Source: an uncultured Mailhella sp. (GTDB lineage Bacteria; Desulfobacterota; Desulfovibrionia; Desulfovibrionales; Desulfovibrionaceae). From it: a stretch of DNA of 32,568 nucleotides. A program made the translations under genes and the position numbers. Where the stretch lies: positions 16,197-48,764 of the forward strand of contig CAJTSU010000006.1 of the NCBI GenBank assembly GCA_910579055.1. Reading direction: 5' to 3'. This document shows positions 1 through 8,302 of the stretch, piece by piece. The stretch's first letter is position 1; every line of letters starts with the position of its first letter. Below the pieces are notes generated by a model, which had not been told where the DNA came from, ran no database searches, and saw nothing but the letters and a program-made list of their open reading frames with translations.

Positions 1-517
1 CCTCCGCCATTTTTCCGTCATACCCGCGCCGGGCCTGGCTCAGTGCGTTATTGTCAAAGCTTTGCACTCCCAGTTCCACCAGATCCAGCTTTGCGTCTGC
101 AAGTTCATGCAAAACGCGAGAGGGGCCACCGGAGCCGGCAATATCGGAGCCGAGCGCATCGGGCCGGGTGGAGCAGCGCCCGCACTTCACTTTTCCGAGG
201 CTGCGGTATCGCGTGTACAAGGCAAGAGCTCTCTTCCGCTGCTCTGCGGGCAGAGCAGTGAAGGTTCCTCCGTAGAAAGCCAGTTCAATACGCTGTTCCG
301 GCCGGGTTTCATCCAGAAGTTCCGCCGCCGCCCGCAGATTCTCATTCACATCGTTGCCGCTTCCGGTTTGGCGATCTTGCGCGCAAAAGACACATCGCCC
401 CGGACAGCCTGCAAAGGGAAGAAAAACAGGTAAAATACGATCGGCCCGACACAAGCGTTTTCCGACAGGAAAGATGCAGGCATCCGAAGGGGGGGGGGAG
501 AAGTGAAAAAGAGACAT
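1..517 (-). CDS. Radical SAM protein, partial (3' end outside window)
   Basis: The gene starts at the ATG at 515-517 and runs off the left edge, giving about 172 residues. The translation contains AGCPGRCVFCAQ, with cysteines at residues 38, 42 and 45. This CX3CX2C motif binds the SAM-cleaving 4Fe-4S cluster. It is followed by FYGGTFTALP and by LVELGVQSFD near residue 155, both typical of the Elp3/HemN-like side of the radical SAM superfamily. The substrate cannot be read from this part. The N-terminal codons include a run of ten C on the coding strand (ten G at 489-498) that encodes Ser-Pro-Pro-Pro upstream of the cluster motif. There is no other Met between the tract and the cluster. A weak AAGGAA lies about 12 nt before the start. 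The gene diverges from the HIT gene. Family assignment is firm, specific function is not. Confidence 0.85.
   Translation of the reverse strand, partial: MSLFHFSPPPSDACIFPVGKRLCRADRILPVFLPFAGCPGRCVFCAQDRQTGSGNDVNENLRAAAELLDETRPEQRIELAFYGGTFTALPAEQRKRALALYTRYRSLGKVKCGRCSTRPDALGSDIAGSGGPSRVLHELADAKLDLVELGVQSFDNNALSQARRGYDGKMAE
489..498. repeat. Homopolymeric G10 tract inside the radical SAM gene
   Basis: Ten consecutive G on the plus strand lie within codons 7-11 of the radical SAM gene. As read here the tract is in frame. A change of one base would shift the frame before the cluster cysteines. Confidence 0.9.
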
Positions 518-567
518 GGCGTTGTATATTTCCTTGACACAGAGATGCTTATTTGTGCAGAAAGGTC

Positions 568-596
568 TTGCTGTTCTGCCATCTTATTTATATTAT
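568..596 (+). promoter_or_regulatory. Predicted sigma70 promoter of the HIT gene
   Basis: A -35 box TTGCTG (568-573) and a -10 box TATTAT (591-596) are separated by exactly 17 nt, and the HIT gene starts 57 nt further on. The -10 region also reads TATAAT on the opposite strand, so it may serve the divergent radical SAM gene, but no good -35 box was seen on that side. Confidence 0.55.
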
Positions 597-652
597 AACA
601 ACTAGCCACCCGTCAGCAGGGGCGAAATGCGTTTCAATGGGGAGAAATAGGC

Positions 653-1066
653 ATGGCTGAAAGTGAATGCATTTTCTGTCGTATCGTGAATGGTGATATT
701 CCATGCGCCAAGGTGTACGAAGATGATGCGATCCTCGCATTTCTGGATTTGGGTCCCATGACCCGCGGGCATACTCTTGTGGTGCCCAAAAAACATTGCG
801 CGAATCTTTTGGAGTTTTCAGCGGAAGACGCCCCGGAGTTGATCTCCGCTCTGCAAAAGGTAGGCTCGGCAGTTATGCGGGCGACCGGCGCCAAGGGGTT
901 TCATGTCTTGCAGAACAATTTTCCTGCCGCCGGGCAGACAGTATTTCATCTGCACTGGCATGTCATTCCCCGTTCAGAAGGTGATGGAATAGCCCTGTGG
1001 CCCCAGGGGGCCTATGAGGAAGGAGAAATGGCCGCCGTAGCCGCTTCTGTTGCGGGACATATTTGA
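653..1066 (+). CDS. HIT family protein (HinT-like nucleotide phosphoramidase/hydrolase)
   Basis: This 137-residue protein has the whole HIT fold. It opens with CIFCRIVNGDIPCAKVYEDD, including the CxxC pair often found in bacterial HIT proteins. Near residue 100 it carries the histidine triad HLHWHVIPR, whose central His is the catalytic nucleophile in this family. Bacterial HinT-type enzymes hydrolyse AMP-linked phosphoramidates, including adenylates left by aminoacyl-tRNA synthetases; the exact substrate here is unknown. The length is normal for the family. The start is supported by GGGGAGAAA about 8 nt upstream. It is probably cytoplasmic. The next gene, an IHF-like protein, lies 123 nt downstream in the same direction and may be cotranscribed. 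Confidence 0.93.
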   Translation: MAESECIFCRIVNGDIPCAKVYEDDAILAFLDLGPMTRGHTLVVPKKHCANLLEFSAEDAPELISALQKVGSAVMRATGAKGFHVLQNNFPAAGQTVFHLHWHVIPRSEGDGIALWPQGAYEEGEMAAVAASVAGHI

Positions 1067-1189
1067 AGCCGTGGCATTGCTGCTTGCAAAGTTTGCATTG
1101 TCGGCGCAAAATTCTGCCGAAGGATACGCCCCCAGCGTGAAATACTGTATTCTTGCGGAAGAACATATGCTTGAGAGGAGCATCCAGTC

Positions 1190-1486
1190 ATGAACAGGGC
1201 GTTAACCAAAGTTGATATCGTAGAGGCCGTATACGGGCAAAGCGACCGCAATCGCGCTGAAGTGAAGAGCATAGTGGAAAATTTGTTGCAGCTCATGAAG
1301 CAGGCGATCAAAAAGGATCATGCGCTGCTCATCAGCGGCTTCGGCAAATTTGAAGCTTACGATAAAAACGCCCGCATGGGGCGCAACCCGCAGACAGATG
1401 AAGCCATTACCCTGCCGCCGCGCAAGGTGGTTGTGTTTCGTTTGTCTCGCAAGTTCCGCGAAGAACTGAACGGCGAAGAAGTATAG
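1190..1486 (+). CDS. IHF/HU family nucleoid DNA-binding protein (IhfA-like)
   Basis: The 98-residue protein starts with ALTKVDIVEAVYG, contains ISGFGKFEAYDKNARMGRNP near residues 48-67 and ends with a helix rich in Arg and Glu. The GRNPQT motif is the beta-arm signature in which the Pro intercalates into bent DNA. Its spacing and the N-terminal ALTK resemble IHF alpha more than HU, but the partner subunit is not in the window. Such proteins bend DNA and support sigma54 promoters and recombination. This may matter for the sigma54 site near 9307, although any link is inference. The start follows GAGAGGAGCATCCAGTC, a clear ribosome binding site. A strong terminator follows the stop by about 14 nt. 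Confidence 0.9.
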   Translation: MNRALTKVDIVEAVYGQSDRNRAEVKSIVENLLQLMKQAIKKDHALLISGFGKFEAYDKNARMGRNPQTDEAITLPPRKVVVFRLSRKFREELNGEEV

Positions 1487-1499
1487 CGTGTTCGCTCAG

Positions 1500-1546
1500 G
1501 TACAAAAAAGCCCGCATTTCTTTGGGAAATACGGGCTTTTTTGTAC
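1500..1546 (+). terminator. Strong intrinsic terminator after the IHF-like gene
   Basis: The arms GTACAAAAAAGCCCG (1500-1514) and CGGGCTTTTTTGTAC (1532-1546) are perfect complements. The stem continues inward with ATTTC/GAAAT. A six-T run lies on each strand, so it can act in both directions. Confidence 0.92.
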
Positions 1547-1788
1547 CTGGCGATGTCAGAGCAATGTCATTTGCGCCGCCGCCTCAGCTTGCGCCTGACG
1601 GCTGACACTACGAAACAGTTTAGAGCATTTTGTCATTGAAATGCTCTCGGAGTCGGGCGGAGCGAGGCTCATCTCTGCCCTCCTTGTCCGCAAAGCGCGT
1701 TGCGCTGATGGCTAAGGGCGCCGCGCCGCCGAAGCCGTCTCAAGCGAAGAACGAGAGCCTCATAGCAAGGGGACGTTGCGGTAAAACG
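1547..1788. other. Intergenic stretch with one inverted repeat
   Basis: No gene is supported here. It contains the inverted repeat AGAGCATTT (1622-1630) / AAATGCTCT (1639-1647) with an 8-nt loop and no clear T run. The rest is G+C-rich sequence without recognised motifs. It is the region past the stop of the cbi operon. Confidence 0.6.
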
Positions 1789-2565
1789 TCAGTTTTTGCG
1801 TTCCGTTCCGCTGTTCCGCCGGCCGTGGGTGAACTCCGCATCATAAAGCTTTGAGCGATCATCCGTGCAATTCTGTCCGGGAAGGACAAGAAAGACCGTT
1901 TGGCGGGCAAAGCCCTGCTTCCTGATGACGTCGGCCAGCGTTTCCACACGGGCCCAGGCCAAGCGCTGTTCCGGCCAGCCCACACGGCAGGCGCAGAGTA
2001 TCGGCGTTTCCGGCGGCAGGACGGAAAGCAGCTCCGCCTGAATGCGATCCGGTTCCGACGCGGAGAGATAGAGGGCCAGAGAGGTGCCGTGGGCGGCGAG
2101 CCTGCGCAGGCGTTCCCGCTCGGGAACGGGAGTTCGTCCTTCCAGACGGGTAATGACAAGGCTTTGCGTCACATCCGGCACGGTGAAGGAAACTTTTCCC
2201 GCCGCTGCCGCCGCAAAGGCCGCGCTGACTCCGGGCACGACTTCCCACGGGATGCCGTCCGCGTCCAGCAGGCGGGCCTGTTCCCGCACCGCGCCATACA
2301 GCGCGGGATCCCCCGTATGCACGCGGGCCACCATGCCGCCGTGCAGCGCGCAGTCACGCATCAGCGCGTGGGTTTCTTCCAGACAGAGCGGGGCGGAATC
2401 CACCACCCGCGCGCCTTCTTTCGCGCAGGCCACCACTTCCGGCGGTACCAGTGAACCGGCATACAACACCAGATCCGCCTCGCGGATCAGGCGTTGGCCT
2501 TTAATCGTCAAGAGTTCCGGATCCCCCGGGCCAGCGCCGATAAAAAAGACCTTGCCCCTGCTCAC
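1789..2565 (-). CDS. cbiF: Cobalt-precorrin-4 C11-methyltransferase (CbiF/CobM)
   Basis: The 258-residue protein matches the tetrapyrrole methylase fold. FFIGAGPGDPELLTIKGQRL lies near residues 7-26 and HTGDPALYGAVREQ in the middle; these glycine-rich loops bind SAM and the corrinoid. PGVSAAFAAAAA and VTQSLVITRLEGRTP are characteristic of CbiF/CobM. The enzyme adds a methyl group at C11 of (cobalt-)precorrin-4 in the cytoplasm. Its ATG overlaps the stop of cbiET by 4 nt (2562-2565), so translation is probably coupled. It is the last gene of a minus-strand operon with cbiET and cbiD. The last 25 residues or so (from LPGQNCTDD) extend beyond the usual end and look disordered. With CbiD next door the anaerobic, early cobalt insertion pathway is favoured. 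Confidence 0.95.
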   Translation of the reverse strand: MSRGKVFFIGAGPGDPELLTIKGQRLIREADLVLYAGSLVPPEVVACAKEGARVVDSAPLCLEETHALMRDCALHGGMVARVHTGDPALYGAVREQARLLDADGIPWEVVPGVSAAFAAAAAGKVSFTVPDVTQSLVITRLEGRTPVPERERLRRLAAHGTSLALYLSASEPDRIQAELLSVLPPETPILCACRVGWPEQRLAWARVETLADVIRKQGFARQTVFLVLPGQNCTDDRSKLYDAEFTHGRRNSGTERKN

Positions 2566-3893
2566 AACTGCCTCCGCGGCTCCGGCTCAGTACCGGAGAA
2601 TATGCTGATTAAAAAAACGGGATTGAGCGGCTTCAGTGTCAGACTACCGGCCAGTTCTGCGGATTCGGTGGCCTGTATCTGCATGACGGAATGGCGCACC
2701 CCTTGTTCCTGCGCGAAGTCGAGGGTCGAATGCAGGGAGGAAAGCAGCGTGGCCGCCACAACGATGCGCCCGCCGGGCTTCATGCGGGCCGTGATGGCGG
2801 TCAGCAGCTTTTTTCGGTTCGTGTTGCGCGTGCCGCCAAGTCCTCCCCCCACGAACACCGCGTCGGGATCGGGCAGTTTGTCCAGGGCTTCCGGCGCGGA
2901 ACCGTGCAGGATATCAAGATGCGGAATGCCGATGCGGCGGCGGTTTTCCCGGATCAGGGCGACGCGGGCGTCTTCCCTCTCCACTGCGATAACGCGGCCG
3001 CGCGGGAGCAGTGCGGCTGCTTCCAGCGACATGCAGCCGCTCCCCGCGCCCAGATCCCACAGCGTATCATCCGGACGCAAAGCCAGGAGAGAGAGGGCTG
3101 CCGCCCGTACCGGAGCCTTGGTGTACAAGCCTTTGTCCAGGGTCAGCGCGCTCTCGTCCAGACCGAAGCGGGGGCCGGGGGCCTCGACCCCATCCCGCCG
3201 GGGAAGCAGAATAACGCTTTCACCGCCTGGAAAGTTTTGTTCGGCGGCTTCGGGCAAGTCATACTCCCGCACGCTTTCCTCCGGCGTATTCAGCCGGGAG
3301 GCCACAGCCATGCTGTACCAGTCCGCGCCGCGCTCCAGCAGAAAACGGGCAATGGCCGCCGGGGTGTGTGCGGCGTCGGTGTACACGCACAGGGGGCGTC
3401 TGGTCAGCAGGGCATGGGCCAGCGGCAGCCAGTTGTCGCGGCCATGCAGGGAGAGCACGGCAAGATCATGCCAGGGCAGGCGCAAGCGGGCACAGGCGGT
3501 CTGCATGGCACTGATCCCCGGCAGGATATACAGGCTTTGCGGTGCGGCAAACGCCGCCCGTTTGCCGAGCGTGGCTCCGATGCCGTACAGCAGCGGGTCG
3601 CCGCTGGCCAGCACAACACAGCGTTTTCCTGCCTCGCGAGCGGCCTCCAGCCCTTGCAGGGCCGGTTCCAGCGCGCCCTCAAGAATAATGATTTCCTTGC
3701 CTGAAGCGTATTCCAGCAAGCGGCGGGGGGCCGCCACGACTTCGGCTTGCTCCAGCAAATGTGAGACTGCGGGGGAGAGAATCGGATGGTCGCCCGTGCC
3801 CAGCCCCAGAACGAAGACCGGAGGCGGGAGGGGCGCGGAGCGGAGGGAAGGGGCTTCCAACGGCACGCTGGCGGGGAAAGGTGGCCGGGTCAT
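2562..3893 (-). CDS. cbiET: Bifunctional cobalt-precorrin-7 C5 / precorrin-6B C15-methyltransferase, decarboxylating (CbiET, CobL-like)
   Basis: This 443-residue protein is a fusion. Residues 25-235 are the CbiE tetrapyrrole methylase domain, with VLGLGTGDHPILSPA at the start and SGDPLLYGIGATLG near 97-110. Residues 240-425 are the CbiT domain, a class I SAM methyltransferase with DLGAGSGCMSLEAA at 280-293 and the acidic end of the next strand at VEREDA. The fused enzyme methylates C5 and C15 and removes the C12 acetate carboxyl. Many deltaproteobacteria and aerobes carry this fusion (CobL), whereas Salmonella has separate proteins. The gene overlaps cbiD by 4 nt (3890-3893) and cbiF by 4 nt, which indicates one coupled operon. 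A proline-rich N-terminal leader of about 24 residues precedes the domain. Confidence 0.95.
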   Translation of the reverse strand: MTRPPFPASVPLEAPSLRSAPLPPPVFVLGLGTGDHPILSPAVSHLLEQAEVVAAPRRLLEYASGKEIIILEGALEPALQGLEAAREAGKRCVVLASGDPLLYGIGATLGKRAAFAAPQSLYILPGISAMQTACARLRLPWHDLAVLSLHGRDNWLPLAHALLTRRPLCVYTDAAHTPAAIARFLLERGADWYSMAVASRLNTPEESVREYDLPEAAEQNFPGGESVILLPRRDGVEAPGPRFGLDESALTLDKGLYTKAPVRAAALSLLALRPDDTLWDLGAGSGCMSLEAAALLPRGRVIAVEREDARVALIRENRRRIGIPHLDILHGSAPEALDKLPDPDAVFVGGGLGGTRNTNRKKLLTAITARMKPGGRIVVAATLLSSLHSTLDFAQEQGVRHSVMQIQATESAELAGSLTLKPLNPVFLISIFSGTEPEPRRQL

Positions 3894-5059
3894 ACGCGTA
3901 TCAGCTCCTTGCGGACGTCGTCATTCATGGAGAAAAGAATCAGGTTTACCTGTGCTCCGGGAGCAAAGGATTCCGTAGCGCATTTCGCCCGCAGTGCCAG
4001 CGCGCGGAGAATGGCGTCCGCATCGGGCCGGGGCAGAATGAATTCCAGTGCCTGGTTGGCTGTGGTGCAGGCGGCGACGGCGCGCGTCAGCTCGCATATG
4101 CCGCCGAGCGTGTCGCCGGTGGCTGCTTCTGCGCACCAGCGGGCCAGCAGTTCCATTTCCAGCCGGGCGGCATGAGCGTGAGTGTGCCCCAGCCCCTGCG
4201 CCAGTTTGACCAGCTTGCCGAAAAAACAGCCCCACACAATATCGCAAAATCCCGTTTCCACGGCGGAATTCAGGCTGAACTCGGCAAAATCCGCCACCTG
4301 AACAAAAGCCTGCTCCCGGTCAAGGGGAAACATATCCTGCAAGAGGCGTTCGCTCCGTCTGCCGGTGGAGAGAAAGACGCGCGGGCAGCCCACGGCTTTG
4401 GCCACATTCAGCCCTTCAAGAATGCTCGCCTTCCAGGCGTCATGGCTGTAAGGCCGGACGGTGCCGTGCGTACCAAGTATGGAGATGCCGCCCAGGATGC
4501 CAAGCCGCGGGTTGAGCGTTTTACGCGCAATGAGTTCCCCGTCCCGGACGGACAGGGTGATCTGTACGCCGCCCTCATAGCCGCCTTGTGCGGCGAATTC
4601 CCTCAGTCCCACCTGGATTTGTCGGCGGGGGACGGGATTGACGGCCGGTTCCCCAACCGCTACGGGCAGACCCGGCAGGGTGGCTCGCCCTACGCCGCTT
4701 CCTGCCCGCAGCAGGAGAGGAGGGAAGCCGGGAACGAGGATCTCTCCGGCTTGGGGGCTGGTTCGGGCCGCATCGATCAGAACCGCTTTTGCTTCAATGC
4801 GGGCGCGGTGCGTGGCGTCGGGGTCGTCTCCGCCATCCTTGATGACCGCCGCTGTGGCGGTTTCTCCGTCAAGTTCGACGCGCTCCAGCGGGATACGCAA
4901 ATACCCGGATGGCAGGGGAGCCAGGCCGGGAGCTTCCGTAAACGGAGGAAGAGGGCAATCCACAGCATCCGAAATGCTTAGCCCGATCAGGCGCCCGAAG
5001 GCCGCCATGGCCGCCGCCGTGGCGGCGCTGCCGGTGGTGAAGCCTTCACGCAGGCTCAT
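3890..5059 (-). CDS. cbiD: Cobalt-precorrin-5B C1-methyltransferase (CbiD)
   Basis: The 389-residue protein begins MSLREGFTTGSAATAAAMAA, the conserved CbiD N-terminal signature. It also has GILGGISILGTHGTVRPYS in the middle and the length expected for the family. CbiD methylates C1 of cobalt-precorrin-5B after ring contraction and is specific to the anaerobic cobalamin route. The ATG at 5057-5059 lies 14 nt inside the end of the upstream 1036-residue gene, and the stop overlaps cbiET, so all four genes are probably translated from one message. No cbi transporter, cobaltochelatase or remaining pathway gene is in the window. Confidence 0.95.
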   Translation of the reverse strand: MSLREGFTTGSAATAAAMAAFGRLIGLSISDAVDCPLPPFTEAPGLAPLPSGYLRIPLERVELDGETATAAVIKDGGDDPDATHRARIEAKAVLIDAARTSPQAGEILVPGFPPLLLRAGSGVGRATLPGLPVAVGEPAVNPVPRRQIQVGLREFAAQGGYEGGVQITLSVRDGELIARKTLNPRLGILGGISILGTHGTVRPYSHDAWKASILEGLNVAKAVGCPRVFLSTGRRSERLLQDMFPLDREQAFVQVADFAEFSLNSAVETGFCDIVWGCFFGKLVKLAQGLGHTHAHAARLEMELLARWCAEAATGDTLGGICELTRAVAACTTANQALEFILPRPDADAILRALALRAKCATESFAPGAQVNLILFSMNDDVRKELIRV

Positions 5060-8000
5060 GTTCAGTATCCGGCTGATCGGAAAGCAGTTTCTCCATGGCT
5101 CGCAGGTAGTCGTGGCGACGGTCGAGATAAAAGGAGAGCGCGCGTGCGAAATTGCGGCCCGTCAAGCCGTCCACGAGCAGTTGGCAGACGTCTTTTTCCG
5201 GTTCCAGAACCTTTTGCGAACGAAGGAGTGCCAGACGCTCCGCCCCGGACAAGCCCTGGGTGATTTTCTTCAGCGCATGCGCCGCGCGCGGCTGGTAAAA
5301 CCAGAAGTACATGAGATCCAGCGCGTTGGCGATGAGGGCCGGCTTCAGGGGGCGGTGCTCCTGATCCAGGCGCGCCAGAAATGCTGACGGCTCCTTCAGC
5401 ATGTCCGAGACATCCTGTTCCGGGTACAGCAACTCAAGGCGTCCGTATAGGGAAAAGACCTTGTGCAGTTTGCTCCGGTAGTCCCAGAGGCGCAAGCGCA
5501 TGTTGCTGTTGCGATCCGCCATGCCTTCAATGATGCCGGCCACGGTATCCGAGGCCACCTTGGAGGTTATGGCGGCCACGGAAAACAGCGCCGTCTGCGG
5601 GTCCGCCGTGCCGAACGCGCGCAGAATCAGTTCCAGGGCCTCATTATAGGCCAGGGCCACGGGAATGGCGAAAACACTGCGGAAGATATTGGCGATGATG
5701 ACCTCGCGCGGAAACCCCCGCAGATAGTTGTGCCCGGCGATGTAGAATCCGTTGACCAGCGAGATCACGGAGAAAATCAGCACATCGTGCCGCACCGGGT
5801 CCAGACGGCAGAAATCCTGAAGAAACCAGACGCGCAGCGCCAGTTCCAGCAGAATGACGGAAATGCCCGTGTACAGAAGGGAGTCGCACAGGCGGCTCCA
5901 GCTCACATAGTCATTCCAGCGCAGGAGGGGGGAGCGGTGGAATCCGCCTCCGCCAAGCACGGCCTGCATGATATTGCGCAGTCCGGTGATGAGAAACCAG
6001 AGCGGCGCGCCCAGCCACATCAGCAGGGCGTTGTCCTGTGTCAGCATGAATGCCGCCCAGGCCGGGATGAACCCTCCCAAGACTTTGAGCACGTTGGCAA
6101 AGGTGGTATTGATGCAGCGTGAAGCCGCCGCCTCGTTTCCGTCCCCTTCTGCCGGAAGGAAGCCGTTGGTCAGCGGACGGCCCATGCCGCCGAGAGTGAC
6201 CACATTTCCGGATTTCGCGTTGTGCGCGCCGCACTTCCCGTCATCGTGGACATTGGCGTCGCCGTGAGTCCATTCCCGCTCCGGACGCCTGAGAAAATGG
6301 CGCAGCCCGGGCAGAGCGCGCAACAGCCGGAGGGGAAGAGAGCGGCGCTCTTCTCCGGGAATGCTTTTCCATATGAGATGCTCCTTTAGGGTAACGCTCA
6401 GGGGCAGCCACAGGCGTGTGCTCCGGCGCGATCCGAGTTCACGCCTGGCCCGGGGAGGAAGCGTTTCCGGAAAGGCCAGCCCCATGCCGTACCACTGCCC
6501 GGGCCGGCTGGAAGAATCGGTACCGATGCGGGAATATATTTTGAATTTGGCATAAAATCCCTGGAGAATGGGGATATTGCGCAGGATAAGCCGAAGTTTT
6601 TCGGCGCGTGTTTCGCAATCGGGCATGACCGGCCATGGGAAAGGGACGGCCCTGTTCTCTTCGCAGTCACGCAGCATGCGCCGAATAAGTTGTTTTATCA
6701 GCGGGGCACTGCCGTTGTTAATGGCCTGCTGGAGTTCGCTGATTTTTGCCAGGTGCGGCTCTTTGCCTTCCTGCCAGTCCTTGAGGTTAAAAATTTCCAG
6801 ATGGGTGATCAGGCCTTGGCAGTCCCAGAGCAGATTGAGCACATCTTCCGGGCTGAGGCGGGCGAGATTGAGCACTATGCGGTTGCCGCTGTGCAGACCG
6901 GAGAGCCAGTCAAGAAGCATCAGGGGAGGGGTGCGCAGCAGCTCGGGGCAGTCTTCACTGCTCTTTCCCTCGTTTCCGCCGCAATTTTCTTCGGAAGGGG
7001 CGCGGGTCAGGCGTTCCCGTTCGGTTTTGAATGTGGGGCGACGCAGTACCTCCATAAGATACTCTGTGGTGCAGTTGTTCAGCCGGTGCAGCCGTTGTTC
7101 CAGCATGGCCCGGCAGGCTTCGTCACATTCAGGATTGTTCAGCCGTTCGCTCAGGGCGGCCGCTTCCTCGCGCAGGGAAGAGAGCAGCGAGGCGTGGATG
7201 AATTCGGCCAGATGCAGCAGAAAGGTTTGCCCCGCGCCCACGAAGGCGAGAAATTTCTCCCTGTCCAGTTCTTCCGTAACGATGCCCAGTTCCCGTTCCA
7301 GCTCGTGCCTCCCCCGGCTGTTCCACTGTTCGAGCATGGAGAGGATATGTCTTTCCATCCAGTCCGAAGCCTCGCGGCCCTTTTCCATAAGGCGGCGTAC
7401 GCCGGGTTCGGCCAGAAAGGCGAGAAAGCCCTCTGCATCGGAAAACCCGCGCGGGATCCAGATGAAATCGAGGAGGCCGCCCTGATAGGGCGCGTGGAAC
7501 AGCAGCCCGATACGAACGCTCACGCCCATGATTTCCGCTGCATCCATAAGTTCGCGGGCCGCTTCGGGCCGGACGAAGTGATAATAAATGACCGTGAGGG
7601 AACGGATGCCCTTGACCCAGGCATCCATGATCAGGTGTGTGGCGTTTTTGCGGCCCTTGGTGTTGGCGTCGTGTACATGGTGATCGAAAACGGCCTGATT
7701 CCATTCTTCCGGCATTTCCAGCAGAAAATAACGGCGCAGCATGCGCCGCACCACGGACGGTTTGCCCGATGCTGTCTGGCGGAAATCATGGGCAAGGCGT
7801 ATCTGGCGTTCATCGTCGCCCTGAGCGCGCACGATTTCCTTCATGATCTGAATCAGCACCCGCCCCGTATTGCGGCGCAGATTTGTTCTCGCGCTGACCA
7901 TCACTTCATCGCGCAGGGCACGCAGGGCGCGAAGGCGCTCCTTTTCCTGCCCCTGTTCGAGAGAATCCAGCAGACGCAACACGGCGGAAGCCATGCGCAT

Positions 8001-8156
8001 TTCTGCCGGAATGGCCAGGTCTATGATGCCGTTGGGGTGAAGGGCGTCGGTGTACGGAAAGGCCGACGCGTGTTCTGCACGGTTCAGCTCAATGGCGCGT
8101 TTGACCTGAGAGAGAAAAATGAAGTCCTGTTTATCGAAGCGAAGAGAAAATGCCAT
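5046..8156 (-). CDS. Large PHP-like membrane protein of unknown function, head of the cbi operon
   Basis: This 1036-residue protein is not recognised as a named family. An N-terminal helical region (about 1-150) is followed by FDHHVHDANTKGRKN at 158-171. Then come a predicted TIM-barrel-like stretch with VKGIRSLTVIYY and EAARELMDAAEIMGVSVRIG near 181-217. Together these resemble a PHP-type metal-dependent hydrolase, in which HxH binds metal and a helix-strand repeat follows. Roughly residues 660-835 are strongly hydrophobic, with four to six predicted membrane segments (for example PLWFLITGLRNIMQAVL and LLYTGISVILLELALRVWFL). A soluble, helical C-terminal tail of about 200 residues follows. 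No signal peptide is seen. Its stop overlaps cbiD by 14 nt, so it is cotranscribed with corrin genes. The role is unknown; lipid-linked or membrane phosphoesterase activity would be a guess. Confidence 0.7.
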   Translation of the reverse strand: MAFSLRFDKQDFIFLSQVKRAIELNRAEHASAFPYTDALHPNGIIDLAIPAEMRMASAVLRLLDSLEQGQEKERLRALRALRDEVMVSARTNLRRNTGRVLIQIMKEIVRAQGDDERQIRLAHDFRQTASGKPSVVRRMLRRYFLLEMPEEWNQAVFDHHVHDANTKGRKNATHLIMDAWVKGIRSLTVIYYHFVRPEAARELMDAAEIMGVSVRIGLLFHAPYQGGLLDFIWIPRGFSDAEGFLAFLAEPGVRRLMEKGREASDWMERHILSMLEQWNSRGRHELERELGIVTEELDREKFLAFVGAGQTFLLHLAEFIHASLLSSLREEAAALSERLNNPECDEACRAMLEQRLHRLNNCTTEYLMEVLRRPTFKTERERLTRAPSEENCGGNEGKSSEDCPELLRTPPLMLLDWLSGLHSGNRIVLNLARLSPEDVLNLLWDCQGLITHLEIFNLKDWQEGKEPHLAKISELQQAINNGSAPLIKQLIRRMLRDCEENRAVPFPWPVMPDCETRAEKLRLILRNIPILQGFYAKFKIYSRIGTDSSSRPGQWYGMGLAFPETLPPRARRELGSRRSTRLWLPLSVTLKEHLIWKSIPGEERRSLPLRLLRALPGLRHFLRRPEREWTHGDANVHDDGKCGAHNAKSGNVVTLGGMGRPLTNGFLPAEGDGNEAAASRCINTTFANVLKVLGGFIPAWAAFMLTQDNALLMWLGAPLWFLITGLRNIMQAVLGGGGFHRSPLLRWNDYVSWSRLCDSLLYTGISVILLELALRVWFLQDFCRLDPVRHDVLIFSVISLVNGFYIAGHNYLRGFPREVIIANIFRSVFAIPVALAYNEALELILRAFGTADPQTALFSVAAITSKVASDTVAGIIEGMADRNSNMRLRLWDYRSKLHKVFSLYGRLELLYPEQDVSDMLKEPSAFLARLDQEHRPLKPALIANALDLMYFWFYQPRAAHALKKITQGLSGAERLALLRSQKVLEPEKDVCQLLVDGLTGRNFARALSFYLDRRHDYLRAMEKLLSDQPDTEHEPA

Positions 8157-8203
8157 GTGGTATGTCCGTTCGGAAAGTGGATTTCAGAATGGAGCAAATG
8201 CGC

Positions 8204-8280
8204 GGCAGCGTCAAGGATCTGGTTGCAGCCCGCATTTGCGGCTGAAAAAAAGCGCCCTTTCCGGAAAAAGGGCGCTTTGC
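8204..8280 (-). terminator. Intrinsic terminator after the 105-residue gene
   Basis: On the minus strand the stem arms are AAAGCGCCCTTT (8267-8278) and AAAGGGCGCTTT (8249-8260). A run of T follows at 8245-8251. It closes the small two-gene unit to the right and separates it from the 1036-residue gene. The minus-strand sequence past it (8160-8240) has a possible -35 TTGACG near 8204-8209 for the cbi operon but no convincing -10, and no cobalamin riboswitch box was found there. Confidence 0.8.
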
Positions 8281-8302
8281 ATGGCGTCATGACAGGGGAG
8301 AG

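Noticed and set aside
2494..3978. A 494-residue plus-strand reading frame
   Set aside because: It is antisense to cbiET, and its Ser/Arg-rich translation is a compositional shadow.
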